In this document: piece after piece, positions 20,822-30,910 of the stretch
Layout: each line of letters begins with the position of its first letter
Numbering within the stretch: the first letter of the stretch is position 1
DNA from: Pseudomonadota bacterium
GTDB taxonomy: Bacteria > Pseudomonadota > Alphaproteobacteria > GCA-2746255
Direction of reading: 5' to 3'
Assembly (NCBI GenBank): GCA_040752895.1
Contig: JBFMHN010000001.1
Location: forward strand, 289,213 to 353,212
DNA length: 64,000 nucleotides
Program-made: the position numbers and the translations under genes
Notes under the pieces: model-generated
What the model was told of the DNA's origin: nothing
Databases searched by the model: none
What the model saw: the letters and a program-made list of their open reading frames with translations, nothing else

Positions 20822-22399
20822 ATGATCTATTTCGCAAAGTGGAAGATCGCGCTGATTCTCGGGATTTGTTTTCTCGGTTTCGTGTTCGCGTCGCCGAACG
20901 TCATCCGGGAAGGTGCGCTCGACGCTTTGCCCGACTGGCTGCCCCATAAGCGCATCAACCTTGGGCTTGACCTGCAGGGGGGCTCCCACCTTCTGCTTGA
21001 AGTGGACGTCGCGGCCGTCATACGGGAACGCCTCGAATTGCTTGTGGATAGCGTGCGCGTGGAACTGCGGAAGGCGCGCGTCGGTTATAAAAATCTGGGT
21101 GTCGAAGGTACGGCCGTCCGATTCGACCTGGTGGACTCCGCCCAATTACCGGCGGCGCAAAAAGCGGTCGAGTCGCTGGATTCCGACACCACGTTCCGCG
21201 AAGAGGCGAGCGGGCGCGTGTGGCTCAACTATACGGACAAAGCAATCCAGGAGCGCCGCCTGGCGGCCGTCGAGCAGTCCATCGAAATCGTCCGTCGCCG
21301 CATTGACGAGACGGGCACTCGCGAGCCGACGATTCAACGCCAGGGGACGGACCGCATTCTTGTTCAGCTTCCGGGCGTGAAAGACCCGGAGCGAATCAAG
21401 GCGCTGCTTGGCAAGACCGCCAAACTGAATTTTCATCTGGTTGATCTGTCAACCAACGTAGAAGAGGCCTTGGCCGGACGAATCCCGGCGGGCTCGCAAT
21501 TGCTGCCTGCCGATGGTGCCGGCCCGGATGGAAAACCCATCTATTACGTCATCCGCAAGCGGGTCATGGTGTCTGGCGACACACTGGTGGACGCCCAGCC
21601 GACTTTCGAGGATGCCCAGCCGGTCGTTTTCTTCAAATTCGATTCGGTGGGGGCGAGGAAATTCGGGGAGGTGACGAAGGAAAATATCGGCAAGCCCTTT
21701 GCCATCGTGCTGGATAACAAGGTCATCAGTGCCCCGGTGATCCGTTCGGCGATCCTGGGCGGCAGCGGCATCATCAGCGGCCGCTTCACGGTGGAAGAAG
21801 TGAAGGATCTGGCGCTGTTGCTGCGCGCCGGCGCCCTTCCGGCACCCCTCGTGATTCTGGAGGAACGCACCGTAGGGCCGGGGCTTGGGGCCGACTCGAT
21901 CCGCGCCGGCGAAATTGCTTGCGTGCTTGGTTTCGTGTTTGTCGTGCTTCTCATGTGGGGGATTTACGGCCGCTTCGGCCTCATGGCGGACCTGGCGCTC
22001 GTTGTAAACGTGGTGCTGCTCTTGGCCCTTCTCTCTCTTTTGCAGGCGACGCTGACGCTTCCGGGTATCGCCGGCATCGTGCTTACGATGGGGATGGCGG
22101 TGGATGCCAACGTGCTGATCTTCGAACGCATCCGGGAGGAGAGCCGAGCGGGGCGGACACCGATCTCGGCAATCGATGCCGGCTTCCGGCGCGCGATCAT
22201 GACGATTATCGACTCGAATCTGACGACCTTCTTTGCCACGTTCCTTTTGTTCCTTTTCGGGTCCGGGCCCGTCAAGGGCTTTGCGGTGACGCTTTCCATC
22301 GGGCTTGTGACCTCGATGTTCACGGCCATCACCGTGACGCGGTTGATGATGATTGTATGGCTTCGCGCTACCAAACCGAAGACGTTGCCGCTGTTGTAG
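20822..22399 (+). CDS. secD: protein translocase subunit SecD
   Basis: SecD (525 residues) pulls translocating proteins out on the periplasmic side using the proton gradient. It has one N-terminal membrane helix, a large periplasmic region containing LGLDLQGGSHLLLEVD (P1 head and base), and a C-terminal bundle of five helices with the signature GMAVDANVLIFERIREE (about residues 425-441), which carries the key aspartate. Length is shorter than in E. coli but normal for alphaproteobacteria. secF follows after 13 bp. Confidence 0.97.
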   Translation: MIYFAKWKIALILGICFLGFVFASPNVIREGALDALPDWLPHKRINLGLDLQGGSHLLLEVDVAAVIRERLELLVDSVRVELRKARVGYKNLGVEGTAVRFDLVDSAQLPAAQKAVESLDSDTTFREEASGRVWLNYTDKAIQERRLAAVEQSIEIVRRRIDETGTREPTIQRQGTDRILVQLPGVKDPERIKALLGKTAKLNFHLVDLSTNVEEALAGRIPAGSQLLPADGAGPDGKPIYYVIRKRVMVSGDTLVDAQPTFEDAQPVVFFKFDSVGARKFGEVTKENIGKPFAIVLDNKVISAPVIRSAILGGSGIISGRFTVEEVKDLALLLRAGALPAPLVILEERTVGPGLGADSIRAGEIACVLGFVFVVLLMWGIYGRFGLMADLALVVNVVLLLALLSLLQATLTLPGIAGIVLTMGMAVDANVLIFERIREESRAGRTPISAIDAGFRRAIMTIIDSNLTTFFATFLLFLFGSGPVKGFAVTLSIGLVTSMFTAITVTRLMMIVWLRATKPKTLPLL

Positions 22400-22412
22400 G
22401 ACGAGGATAGAG

Positions 22413-23339
22413 ATGTTGAACCTTCTTTCGAAGACGCCGAATTTCAAATTCATGCGCTGGCGCCTGGTTTTCTTCGCCTTCTCGGTGACGCTCATGCTGG
22501 GTTCGATTGGTTCCTATTTCGCGCGAGGCTTGAACTTCGGAATCGATTTCGAAGGCGGCATTCTTGTCGAAGTGCGGACACCAAAACCCGCTGACCTGGC
22601 CGCGATGCGCGGCACGCTTAACGGCTTGGGTCTAGGCGAGGTGGAGCTTCAGGAATTCGGCGCGCCGACGGATGTTCTCATTCGCCTGCAAATGCAGGAA
22701 GGCGGCGAGGAGGCTCAGCAGCGCGTCGTCGAGGCGGTGCGGGGCGTCCTCGGCAAGGACGTCGAATACCGGCGGGTCGAGTTCGTCGGTCCGAAAGTGG
22801 GCAGTGAGCTGATCCGGGCGGGGGTCATCTCCGTCCTTCTCGCGATGGCGTCGATAATGATCTATGTCTGGTTCCGGTTCGAATGGCAATTCGGCGTCTG
22901 TGCCGTGATTGCCCTTCTGCACGACGTTACCGCGACGGCCGGGATTTTTTCTCTCTTTCAGATGGAGTTCAACCTGACGACGGTGGCCGCTCTTCTTACG
23001 ATCGCCGGCTATTCCATCAACGACACCGTGGTCATTTATGACCGGGTTCGCGAGAATCTGCGAAAATACAAGCGGATGCCGTTGGAGGAACTTTTCAACC
23101 TCAGCATCAATGAGACTCTGTCCCGCACCTTGCGGACCAGCACGACGACGCTGGTGGCCGTCTTGGCTCTTTACCTCTTCGGCGGCAAGGTCATTTCCGG
23201 CTTCAGCTTTGCAATGCTCTTTGGCATTATTGTTGGGACCTATTCGTCCATTTGCGTCGCGCTGCCAATGGTGCTCCACCTGAATATTCGCCGGGATGGC
23301 GAAGGTAGCGCGCAGGCGGTGGAGAAGGCGCCGGTCTGA
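22413..23339 (+). CDS. secF: protein translocase subunit SecF
   Basis: SecF (308 residues) pairs with SecD. The N-terminal helix is followed by the conserved GLNFGIDFEGGILVEV motif, and the C-terminal helix bundle contains IAGYSINDTVVIYDRVREN (about residues 195-213), the proton-path signature equivalent to that of SecD. An earlier in-frame start lies within secD; the ATG at 22413 after AGGATAGAG is the natural one. The DUF498 gene follows immediately, its ribosome site overlapping the secF stop. Confidence 0.97.
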   Translation: MLNLLSKTPNFKFMRWRLVFFAFSVTLMLGSIGSYFARGLNFGIDFEGGILVEVRTPKPADLAAMRGTLNGLGLGEVELQEFGAPTDVLIRLQMQEGGEEAQQRVVEAVRGVLGKDVEYRRVEFVGPKVGSELIRAGVISVLLAMASIMIYVWFRFEWQFGVCAVIALLHDVTATAGIFSLFQMEFNLTTVAALLTIAGYSINDTVVIYDRVRENLRKYKRMPLEELFNLSINETLSRTLRTSTTTLVAVLALYLFGGKVISGFSFAMLFGIIVGTYSSICVALPMVLHLNIRRDGEGSAQAVEKAPV

Positions 23340-23349
23340 GGAGGGCGCT

Positions 23350-23727
23350 TTGAATATCACGCCTCTCCTGCCGGAAGGCACGAAGATCATCCAGGCCTAT
23401 GGCGACGGCCGTTTCCGTGTAAGCGGCAATGTTCACGAGGGTTCCGTTTTCGTCTTTTCACGCCACGTCCTCGCCTGGGAAGTAACACGGCCCGAGGCCG
23501 TCACGTGGGAAAGCTTCGGGCCGGTCATCGAGGCCGAAGAGGCGGTTGAGATTTTGCTGTTTGGATCTGGAAAGGAGACTTACCTCTTGCCGAAAGAGAT
23601 ACGCGCCCGCCTCCGCGAGCATGGCATCGCGGTCGAGACGATGGACACGGGCGCTGCCTGCCGGACTTACAACGTGCTGGCGGCCGAGGAACGCCGCGTG
23701 GCGGCCGCATTGATCGCGGTGGATTGA
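23350..23727 (+). CDS. DUF498/Mth938-domain protein, NDUFAF3-like
   Basis: This 125-residue single-domain protein starts at TTG 23350, with AGGAGGG spanning the secF stop as ribosome site. The conserved core runs from a GNVHEGSVFVFSRHVLAW strand through EILLFGSG to a HGIAVETMDTGAACRTYNVLAAEERRV-type end, which defines the Mth938/DUF498 fold. Human NDUFAF3, an assembly factor of respiratory complex I, belongs to this family, and alphaproteobacterial members usually sit after secDF. No catalytic residues are evident, and a role in complex I biogenesis is inferred from the family and neighbourhood. It is the last gene of the plus-strand Sec block. Confidence 0.9.
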   Translation: MNITPLLPEGTKIIQAYGDGRFRVSGNVHEGSVFVFSRHVLAWEVTRPEAVTWESFGPVIEAEEAVEILLFGSGKETYLLPKEIRARLREHGIAVETMDTGAACRTYNVLAAEERRVAAALIAVD

Positions 23728-23729
23728 TG

Positions 23730-23757
23730 AAAAAAAGGGGTGCCGCGATGGCACCCC
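23730..23757 (-). terminator. rho-independent terminator of the minus-strand PuuD-like operon
   Basis: An 8-bp GC-rich stem (GGGGTGCC at 23737-23744 against GGCACCCC at 23750-23757) with a 5-base loop is flanked on its low-coordinate side by seven A residues, which read as a U-tract on the minus strand. It lies 25 bases past the stop of the PuuD-like gene and just after the convergent DUF498 stop. Confidence 0.85.
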
Positions 23758-23781
23758 CTTCGAAGGCGTGAAGCGCGTTTC

Positions 23782-24294
23782 CTAATAAAGGTTCTGCGCC
23801 GAAACCATTGCATAGAGCATCGGGATGGAAAGCGCGGTGTTCAACCGCGATGTCAGCATCGCGGTGCGGGCGGAAGCGGCTTTTTCCTGGTCGCTTGCCG
23901 ACACCATGCCAAGCGCCCGTTTCTGGTTCGGCCAAATGATAAACCAGACGTTGAAGGCCATGATCAGGCCCAGCCACATGCCGATGCCGATCGCGGTTTG
24001 CTGGGTATCCCCGCTCTCCGTCAATCCAAGGGCCAAGGCGTTGGCGAGATAGCCGCTTCGCCAGGCCAGCAGCAGCCCGAAGACGATTGTCGCCAGCGCC
24101 GCCCAGCGAAACCAGAAAAGCGCCTTGGGCGCGATGTGCTTGCCGATGGCCGGTTTCAGTTCGGCCGGCAATGCCTTTGCCACGGGAATCTGGACGAAGT
24201 TGAAGTACCAAAGAAGGCCAATCCACATAAAGCCGCTCAGCACGTGCAAGTAGCGGATGAAAAAATCCGCCCACGTGGCGTTGAAGTATTCCAT
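23782..24294 (-). CDS. PuuD-like (DUF989) integral membrane protein without cytochrome c domain
   Basis: This 170-residue protein has about four membrane segments. The first contains RYLHVLSGFMWIGLLWYF, and a later one is followed by NVWFIIWPNQK. Both resemble the membrane part of PuuD, the urate hydroxylase that joins a DUF989 bundle to a C-terminal cytochrome c. Here the protein ends after the bundle, with no CxxCH, so it is a short stand-alone version and urate oxidation should not be assumed. A purine-rich site (AGGGGAA) precedes the ATG at 24294. It is the last gene of a minus-strand trio with a 28-residue peptide and a DUF4399 lipoprotein. Histidines in segment 1 (HVLSG) and GKHIAPK could bind haem or metal. 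Confidence 0.6.
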   Translation of the reverse strand: MEYFNATWADFFIRYLHVLSGFMWIGLLWYFNFVQIPVAKALPAELKPAIGKHIAPKALFWFRWAALATIVFGLLLAWRSGYLANALALGLTESGDTQQTAIGIGMWLGLIMAFNVWFIIWPNQKRALGMVSASDQEKAASARTAMLTSRLNTALSIPMLYAMVSAQNLY

Positions 24295-24315
24295 TTCGTT
24301 CCCCTTGCGCGCCGA

Positions 24316-24402
24316 CTAAAGATTGGTGACGACGACCACCATCAGAATCGTCAGAACGACCCCGAGGGCAATTGTCCCGGTTAGTGATTCTAAAATTTTC
24401 AT
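24316..24402 (-). CDS. 28-residue single-span membrane peptide (unannotated-size ORF)
   Basis: The frame encodes MKILESL followed by a continuous hydrophobic helix (about residues 8-26, rich in Val/Leu/Ile) and ends VTNL. A GAGAGAG purine run lies 6-12 bases before the ATG. It sits between the DUF4399 gene (45 bp upstream) and the PuuD-like gene (21 bp downstream), on the same strand. Size and topology recall accessory peptides of respiratory complexes such as CydX, but there is no sequence-based proof of such a role. The case for it being real is a good ribosome site, perfect helix composition and correct spacing in an otherwise tightly packed operon. No family was recognised. Confidence 0.6.
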   Translation of the reverse strand: MKILESLTGTIALGVVLTILMVVVVTNL

Positions 24403-24447
24403 GGTTTTATCTCTCTCAAGCTTGGGTCCGGCCTCTCGGGCAATGTT

Positions 24448-24987
24448 CTATTCAAGACCGCGCGAGACGTCGGGGCGTTCTCCCCCGCTGCCTTTCGGAA
24501 TTTTTGTGATGACTTCTTCTCTTTCCGGTTTCACCGTGATCGTGATCTTCTCCGAGAAAACCGGCGGATCGTGCGGTACGTGGTTGTGGTCGCCCAGCAG
24601 CAGCTGCAGGGTGTGCTCGCCCGGGTCGAGAGTCACGCGGATGTCCGATGCGCCGGAAGCGATGTGCAGGAACTGCTGGCCGCCCTGCATGTCTGCGTGG
24701 CCGGTTCTGTCAATCGCGGGTCCGGGTGGGATCGGCTTATCGAGCGGGGGCAGATCGGTATCAATCAAAAGATGAAGATGCCCGCCTTTCTCATTGACGG
24801 TGCCGGCCGGCGTCAGTTTCAGGCTTTCAAAGCCTCCGACAATGGCAAAGGTCTGCCGGACGGTTGTTCCATTTTTCGGCGTTACGAAGAAAACTTTCCC
24901 GATAGGCGTTTTCGGTTCACATCCCGTGAGTGTTATGGCCATCCCGACCATCACGCTCAAGCCCAATAGAACTATGAAATTCTTCAT
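24448..24987 (-). CDS. DUF4399 domain lipoprotein
   Basis: About 179 residues from the ATG at 24987; ATGs at 24996 and 25002 are also in frame. The N-terminus MKNFIVLLGLSVMVGMAITLTGC is a lipoprotein signal peptide with Cys at the lipobox. The mature part has the DUF4399 pattern: VFFVTPKNGTTV, then GHLHLLIDTD, GGQQFLHI and LQLLLGDHNHVPHDPPVFSE. The many histidines (GHLH, GDHNHVPH) suggest metal binding, but this is inference; the domain has no established function. It is the first gene of the minus-strand trio with the 28-residue peptide and the PuuD-like protein, and is divergent from the NDUFAF6 homologue across about 60 bp. Confidence 0.8.
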   Translation of the reverse strand: MKNFIVLLGLSVMVGMAITLTGCEPKTPIGKVFFVTPKNGTTVRQTFAIVGGFESLKLTPAGTVNEKGGHLHLLIDTDLPPLDKPIPPGPAIDRTGHADMQGGQQFLHIASGASDIRVTLDPGEHTLQLLLGDHNHVPHDPPVFSEKITITVKPEREEVITKIPKGSGGERPDVSRGLE

Positions 24988-25049
24988 GATTTGCATTCTC
25001 ATCAAATTCTGCCATTTCCGCTCACAATACATGCTAGCGTAAACGATCC

Positions 25050-25922
25050 ATGTCCCTCGGGCAAATGGCAAGAAGCAGCCGATTTTCCTATTCTTACTGC
25101 GCGGGACAAGTTCGCCGCTTCGACCCGGACCGCTATCTCACCACGCTTTTCGCCCCGCAGGACCGCCGCGAGGGCCTGCACGCCCTTTATGCCTTCAACC
25201 TGGAAATCGCCCGCATCCCGGAAGTGGTGACGGAGCCTTTGATCGGCGCGATTCGCCTGCAATGGTGGCGGGAGACGATTGCGGACGTTTATGCGGGCAC
25301 CCCGCAGCGGCACGCCGTCGTCGAATCGCTTGCCAAGGCCGTCACCGAGTGCGGTCTCACGCGGAGTTATTTTGATCGCCTGCTGGAAGCGCGTTCCTTC
25401 GATCAGGACCGCCACCAGCCCGCGAACCTCGCGGAGTTGAAGACTTATGCCGAGGCGACCTCGGTCAGCCTCGTTCACCTTGCGCTCGAAATTCTGGGCG
25501 TGGCGGCCAGCGCGGCGGTGGATCAGGCGGCCAGCGGAGTGGGTCTTAGCTGGGCGCTGGTTGGCTTGCTGAGGGCGGTGCCTTTCCATGGGCGCGCGGG
25601 CCGCCTTTATCTGCCGGCCGACTTGCTCGAAGCGAACAGGGTTGCGGCGCGGGATATTCAACTCGGGAAAGCCTCGGATCGCCTGGCCGGGGTCGCGCAA
25701 ACGCTGGCTGGCGAGGCAAGGGCCGCGCTCGGCCGGGCGCGCGCCGTGAAGGCGGCCATTCCCCGGCACGCCTTGCCGGCCCTGCTGCTCGGCGCGTTGG
25801 CCGATTCCCATCTGCGTGTCCTTGAGAGGGCGGGGCATAACCTTTTCGACCCGCGCGTGCAGCGGCCTGCGCTCTTTCACGAAGCCGGGCTTTGGCTGCG
25901 CGCGCGAAAGGGCGACTACTGA
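25050..25922 (+). CDS. squalene/phytoene synthase-fold protein, NDUFAF6-like
   Basis: The protein has 290 residues. It has the trans-isoprenyl synthase fold, but the first aspartate-rich motif of real synthases (DxxxD) is replaced by ALYAFNLEIARI, so prenyl transfer is doubtful. The matches are to human NDUFAF6, a complex I assembly factor: AFNLEIA near residue 47, IRLQWWRETIADVY, ELKTYAEATSVSLVHLALEILGV and LLRAVPFHGRAGRLYLPADLL. Such genes commonly follow the DUF498/NDUFAF3 gene; here a minus-strand trio stands between them. Both proteins may act together on NADH dehydrogenase assembly (inference). The ATG at 25050 begins MSLGQMARSSRFSYSYC; the second ATG is also possible. Confidence 0.8.
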   Translation: MSLGQMARSSRFSYSYCAGQVRRFDPDRYLTTLFAPQDRREGLHALYAFNLEIARIPEVVTEPLIGAIRLQWWRETIADVYAGTPQRHAVVESLAKAVTECGLTRSYFDRLLEARSFDQDRHQPANLAELKTYAEATSVSLVHLALEILGVAASAAVDQAASGVGLSWALVGLLRAVPFHGRAGRLYLPADLLEANRVAARDIQLGKASDRLAGVAQTLAGEARAALGRARAVKAAIPRHALPALLLGALADSHLRVLERAGHNLFDPRVQRPALFHEAGLWLRARKGDY

Positions 25923-25935
25923 ACGCCGGTTCCGC

Positions 25936-27263
<1,328 letters not shown>

Positions 27264-27267
<4 letters not shown>

Positions 27268-30140
27268 GCGCGCTTCCGGGCCCGTTTCCGGGGCGGCTCG
27301 ACCGGCTCTCCGCGCCGTCGGAGATAGGCTTTCAGGTAGTGGCCGGTATAGCTTTCCGGTGCTTCCGCCACCATCTCCGGCGTGCCTTCGGCGACGACGC
27401 GCCCGCCGCCGTCACCGCCTTCCGGGCCAAGATCGACGATCCAGTCCGCGGTTTTGATGACTTCGAGGTTGTGTTCGATGACGACTACCGTGTTGCCGGC
27501 ATCGACCAGGGCATGGAGCACTTCGAGGAGCTTACGGACATCTTCGAAATGCAGGCCGGTCGTCGGCTCGTCGAGGATGTAGAGGGTGCGTCCCGTCGCC
27601 CGCTTGGCGAGTTCCTTCGCCAGCTTCACACGCTGGGCCTCGCCACCGGAAAGGGTGGTCGCCGACTGGCCGAGATGGACATAGCCAAGCCCGACGCGCT
27701 TTAAGGTCTCGAGCTTGTCGCGGATCGCCGGAACCGCCTTGAAGAAAATGGCCGATTCATCAACCGTTAGATCAAGAATATCTGCTATCGATTTGTTTTT
27801 AAATTTAATTTCTAGAGTCTCTCGGTTGTAACGCCGGCCCTTGCAAGTGTCGCATTGAACATAGACGTCGGGCAGAAAATGCATCTCGATCTTGAGGACG
27901 CCGTCGCCCTGGCAGGCTTCGCAACGGCCGCCCTTCACGTTGAAGGAGAAACGCCCCGGCTTGTAGCCGCGGGCGATCGATTCAGGCAAGTTCGCGAGCC
28001 AATCCCGGATCGGCGCGAAGGCGCCCGTATAGGTGGCCGGATTCGAGCGCGGCGTGCGGCCGATCGGCGACTGATCGATGTCGATGATCTTGTCCAGGAA
28101 TTCCAAGCCTTCGATGCGGTCGTGCTCGCCGGGATGTTCGCGGGCCCCGTTCAGGCGGCGGGCGATTGCCTTGTAGAGGGTCTCGATTAGAAGCGTGGAT
28201 TTGCCACCACCCGAAACACCGGTCACGCAAACGAAGGTGCCGAGAGGAAAGCGGGCGGTGATTCGCTTGAGGTTGTGGGCCCGCGCCCCGACGACACGGA
28301 TCGTTTGACCGCTTCTTGCCGCCCGCCGCCGTTCGGGCAGGGGGATCCAGCGTTTGCCGGTGAGGTACTGGGCGGTCAAGCTGGCCGGGTTCGCAAACAC
28401 CTTCTCGGGCAGGCCGGCCGCCACGACCCGGCCGCCGTGGACGCCGGCGCCCGGGCCCAAATCCACCAGGTAGTCGGCACTGCGGATTGCTTCCTCGTCG
28501 TGTTCGACAACGATGACCGTATTCCCAAGGTCGCGAAGCCGCTTGAGCGTTTCGAGCAGGCGCGCGTTGTCGCGCTGGTGTAGCCCGATCGAGGGCTCGT
28601 CCAGCACATAGAGAACGCCGGTCAGGCCGGAGCCAATTTGGGAGGCGAGCCGGATGCGCTGGCTTTCGCCGCCGGAAAGGCTGGCCGAGGCGCGCGAGAG
28701 CGTCAGGTATTCGAGCCCCACGTTCACGAGGAAACCCAGGCGTTCCTTGATTTCCTTAAGTATTCTGGCGGCGATCTCGCGCTTCTGCTTGGGCAGCTTC
28801 ACTTCAAGCTCGGCGAACCAGCGCTGGGCCGCGAGGATGGACATCGCCGCCACTTCTCCGATGTGAAGGTCGGCCACCTTGACGGCAAGGGATTCCGGTT
28901 TCAGGCGATAGCCGCGGCAGGTCTCGCAAGGCCGCGCGCTTTGATAGCGGGCGAGGTCTTCCCGAAGCCAGCCGTCGTCCGTTTCGTTGAACCGCCGCTC
29001 GGTGTTCGGCACGACGCCCTCGAACGGCTTCCGCGTCTTGTAGGTCCGGAAGCCGTCGTCGTACTCCATGGTGACGGCTTCCTCGCCGCTGCCGAAGAGG
29101 AGGATATCGCGGATCGCCTGCCGGATTTCGACGAATGGGGTTTCCAGGCTGAACTTATAGTGCCTGGCAAGGCTAGAGAGCGTCTGGTTGTAGTACTGGG
29201 AGGAAGCGCCCATCCACGGGGCAATCGCCCCCTGGCGAAGGCTTTTCGTCTCGTCCGGCACGATGAGGAGGGGGTCGAAATAGAGGCTGTCGCCAAGTCC
29301 GTCGCAGGCCGGGCAGGCGCCGAAAGGATTATTGAAGGAGAAAAGCCTGGGCTCGATCTCTTCGATCGTGAAGCCGGAGACCGGGCAGGCGAACTTGGCC
29401 GAGAAAATCGCCGTCTCGCCCGACTTCTGTTCCTCGACGAAGAGAAGCCCATCGGCAAGCTCGAGCGCGGTTTCGATGCTGTCGGCTAGGCGCTGCGCGA
29501 GCCCCTCGCGCAGGATAAGCCGGTCCACGACGACGGAGATGTCGTGCTTCCGCTTCTTGTCGAGGGCGGGCACCGCGTCGATCTCGTGGAAGGCGCCGTC
29601 AATTTTCACGCGCTGGAAGCCGCGCTTGCGAAGCTCGTTGATTTCCTTCCGGTATTCGCCCTTCCGGCCGCGCACGATGGGGGCCAGCAGGAAAAGGCGG
29701 CTTTCCTTTGGCATTTCGAGGATGCGGTCGACCATCTGGGAGACCGTCTGGCTTTCGATCGGCAGCCCGGTGGCGGGCGAATAGGGCACGCCGACGCGGG
29801 CATAGAGAAGCCGCAGGTAGTCGTAAACCTCGGTCACCGTGCCGACCGTCGAGCGGGGATTGCGCGAGGTCGCCTTCTGTTCGATGGAAATGGCCGGCGA
29901 CAAACCCTCGATCGTATCCACGTCCGGTTTTTGCATCAGTTCCAGGAACTGGCGGGCGTACGCCGACAGGCTTTCAACGTAGCGGCGCTGGCCTTCAGCG
30001 TAGATCGTATCGAAGGCGAGCGAGGACTTGCCCGAGCCCGAAAGGCCGGTGAACACGATCAGCCGGTCGCGGGGCAGGTCGAGATCGACGTTTTTGAGGT
30101 TGTGTTCCCGCGCGCCGCGGATGACGATTTCCGACATCAT
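27264..30140 (-). CDS. uvrA: excinuclease ABC subunit A
   Basis: UvrA (about 958 residues) is the damage-sensing ATPase of nucleotide excision repair. Two ABC modules are seen: Walker A loops [10 protein letters not shown] near residue 33 and [10 protein letters not shown] in the second half, with two LSGGE signatures. Zinc modules show CPACDGLGD, and CEACQGDG with CDTCKGRR. The open frame begins at 30236, but the family starts at [15 protein letters not shown]; the ATG at 30140 (or the next codon) is chosen. The gene is divergent from ssb and is translationally coupled to trmFO downstream. No LexA-type box (GTTC-N7-GTTC) was noticed in the intergenic region. Confidence 0.97.
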
Positions 30141-30308
30141 GCCGGGGCCACCAATGGTTGTAGGGTAATTTTCCAAGGAATATAAGGTGTTTGGGCCGGT
30201 CTTGCGACCCCCGAAAAGAGACGGTCGCGGATTCATTGCGGGCCGGGACGGAAGCCCCTATTTTCGCATTCGGCCGGCAGCGCCGGCGGCAACGGAGGGA
30301 GGAACGGT

Positions 30309-30770
30309 ATGGCAGGCAGCGTAAACAAGGTGATCCTCATCGGAAATCTTGGGCGAGATCCGGAGGTTCGCACGACTCAAGACGGTACTGCGATCGTCCA
30401 TCTTTCCGTCGCCACGTCGGATAACTGGAAAGACAAGGCGACGGGTGAGCGCCGCGAGCGGACGGAATGGCACCGTGTCGTCATCTTTAACGAAAAGCTT
30501 GGCGAGATTGCCCAGAAATACCTGCGCAAAGGCTCGAAGGTGTACCTGGAGGGCCAGGTCCAGAGCCGGAAATGGACCGGCCAGGACGGTAACGAGCGTT
30601 ACACGACGGAAATCGTGCTGCCGCGTTTTCGCGGCGAGCTTACGATGCTGGACGCAAAGGGCGGGGAGGCGGTGCCGGCCCTCGAATCGGAGAGCGCCAG
30701 CATGGGCGGCGACAACCCGCGGGAGAAGGGCGGCGGGCGCGCCGATTTCGACGACGAGATCCCCTTCTGA
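30309..30770 (+). CDS. ssb: single-stranded DNA-binding protein
   Basis: SSB (153 residues) protects single-stranded DNA and recruits partners during replication and repair. The OB fold begins MAGSVNKVILIGNLGRDPEVR and contains WHRVVIFNEKLGEIAQKYLRKGS-type strands. A polar Gly-rich linker leads to the acidic partner-binding tip DFDDEIPF. The start at 30309 is preceded by GGAGGGAGGAA. The uvrA/ssb divergent arrangement is common in proteobacteria. Confidence 0.97.
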   Translation: MAGSVNKVILIGNLGRDPEVRTTQDGTAIVHLSVATSDNWKDKATGERRERTEWHRVVIFNEKLGEIAQKYLRKGSKVYLEGQVQSRKWTGQDGNERYTTEIVLPRFRGELTMLDAKGGEAVPALESESASMGGDNPREKGGGRADFDDEIPF

Positions 30771-30810
30771 CCGGGGTCGGTTTCCGGCCCGCTTCGGCCA
30801 TCGCGTCCGG

Positions 30811-30840
30811 TGGACCGGAGGGCATGAAATCTGTTATAAT
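30811..30840 (+). promoter_or_regulatory. putative sigma-70-type promoter of gyrA
   Basis: A perfect TATAAT hexamer lies at 30835-30840, 70 bp before the gyrA GTG. TGGACC at 30811-30816 is a partial -35 match (four of six to TTGACA) with an 18-bp spacer. The stretch after it is unusually AT-rich for this genome. The -10 is convincing and the -35 is weak. Confidence 0.4.
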
Positions 30841-30910
30841 TTTCGTTTGGAGACGGCCCGGAAGCGGCTGCGAAGATTCTTTGTAACTATTTGAAAGAAC
30901 TTTCTTTTTC

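Noticed and set aside
23782-24294. Annotation as functional urate hydroxylase
   Set aside because: The cytochrome c domain is missing and no purine-degradation gene is nearby; only the membrane-domain similarity is kept.
25050-25922. Annotation as phytoene or squalene synthase
   Set aside because: The first aspartate-rich motif is absent and the closest motif match is to NDUFAF6.
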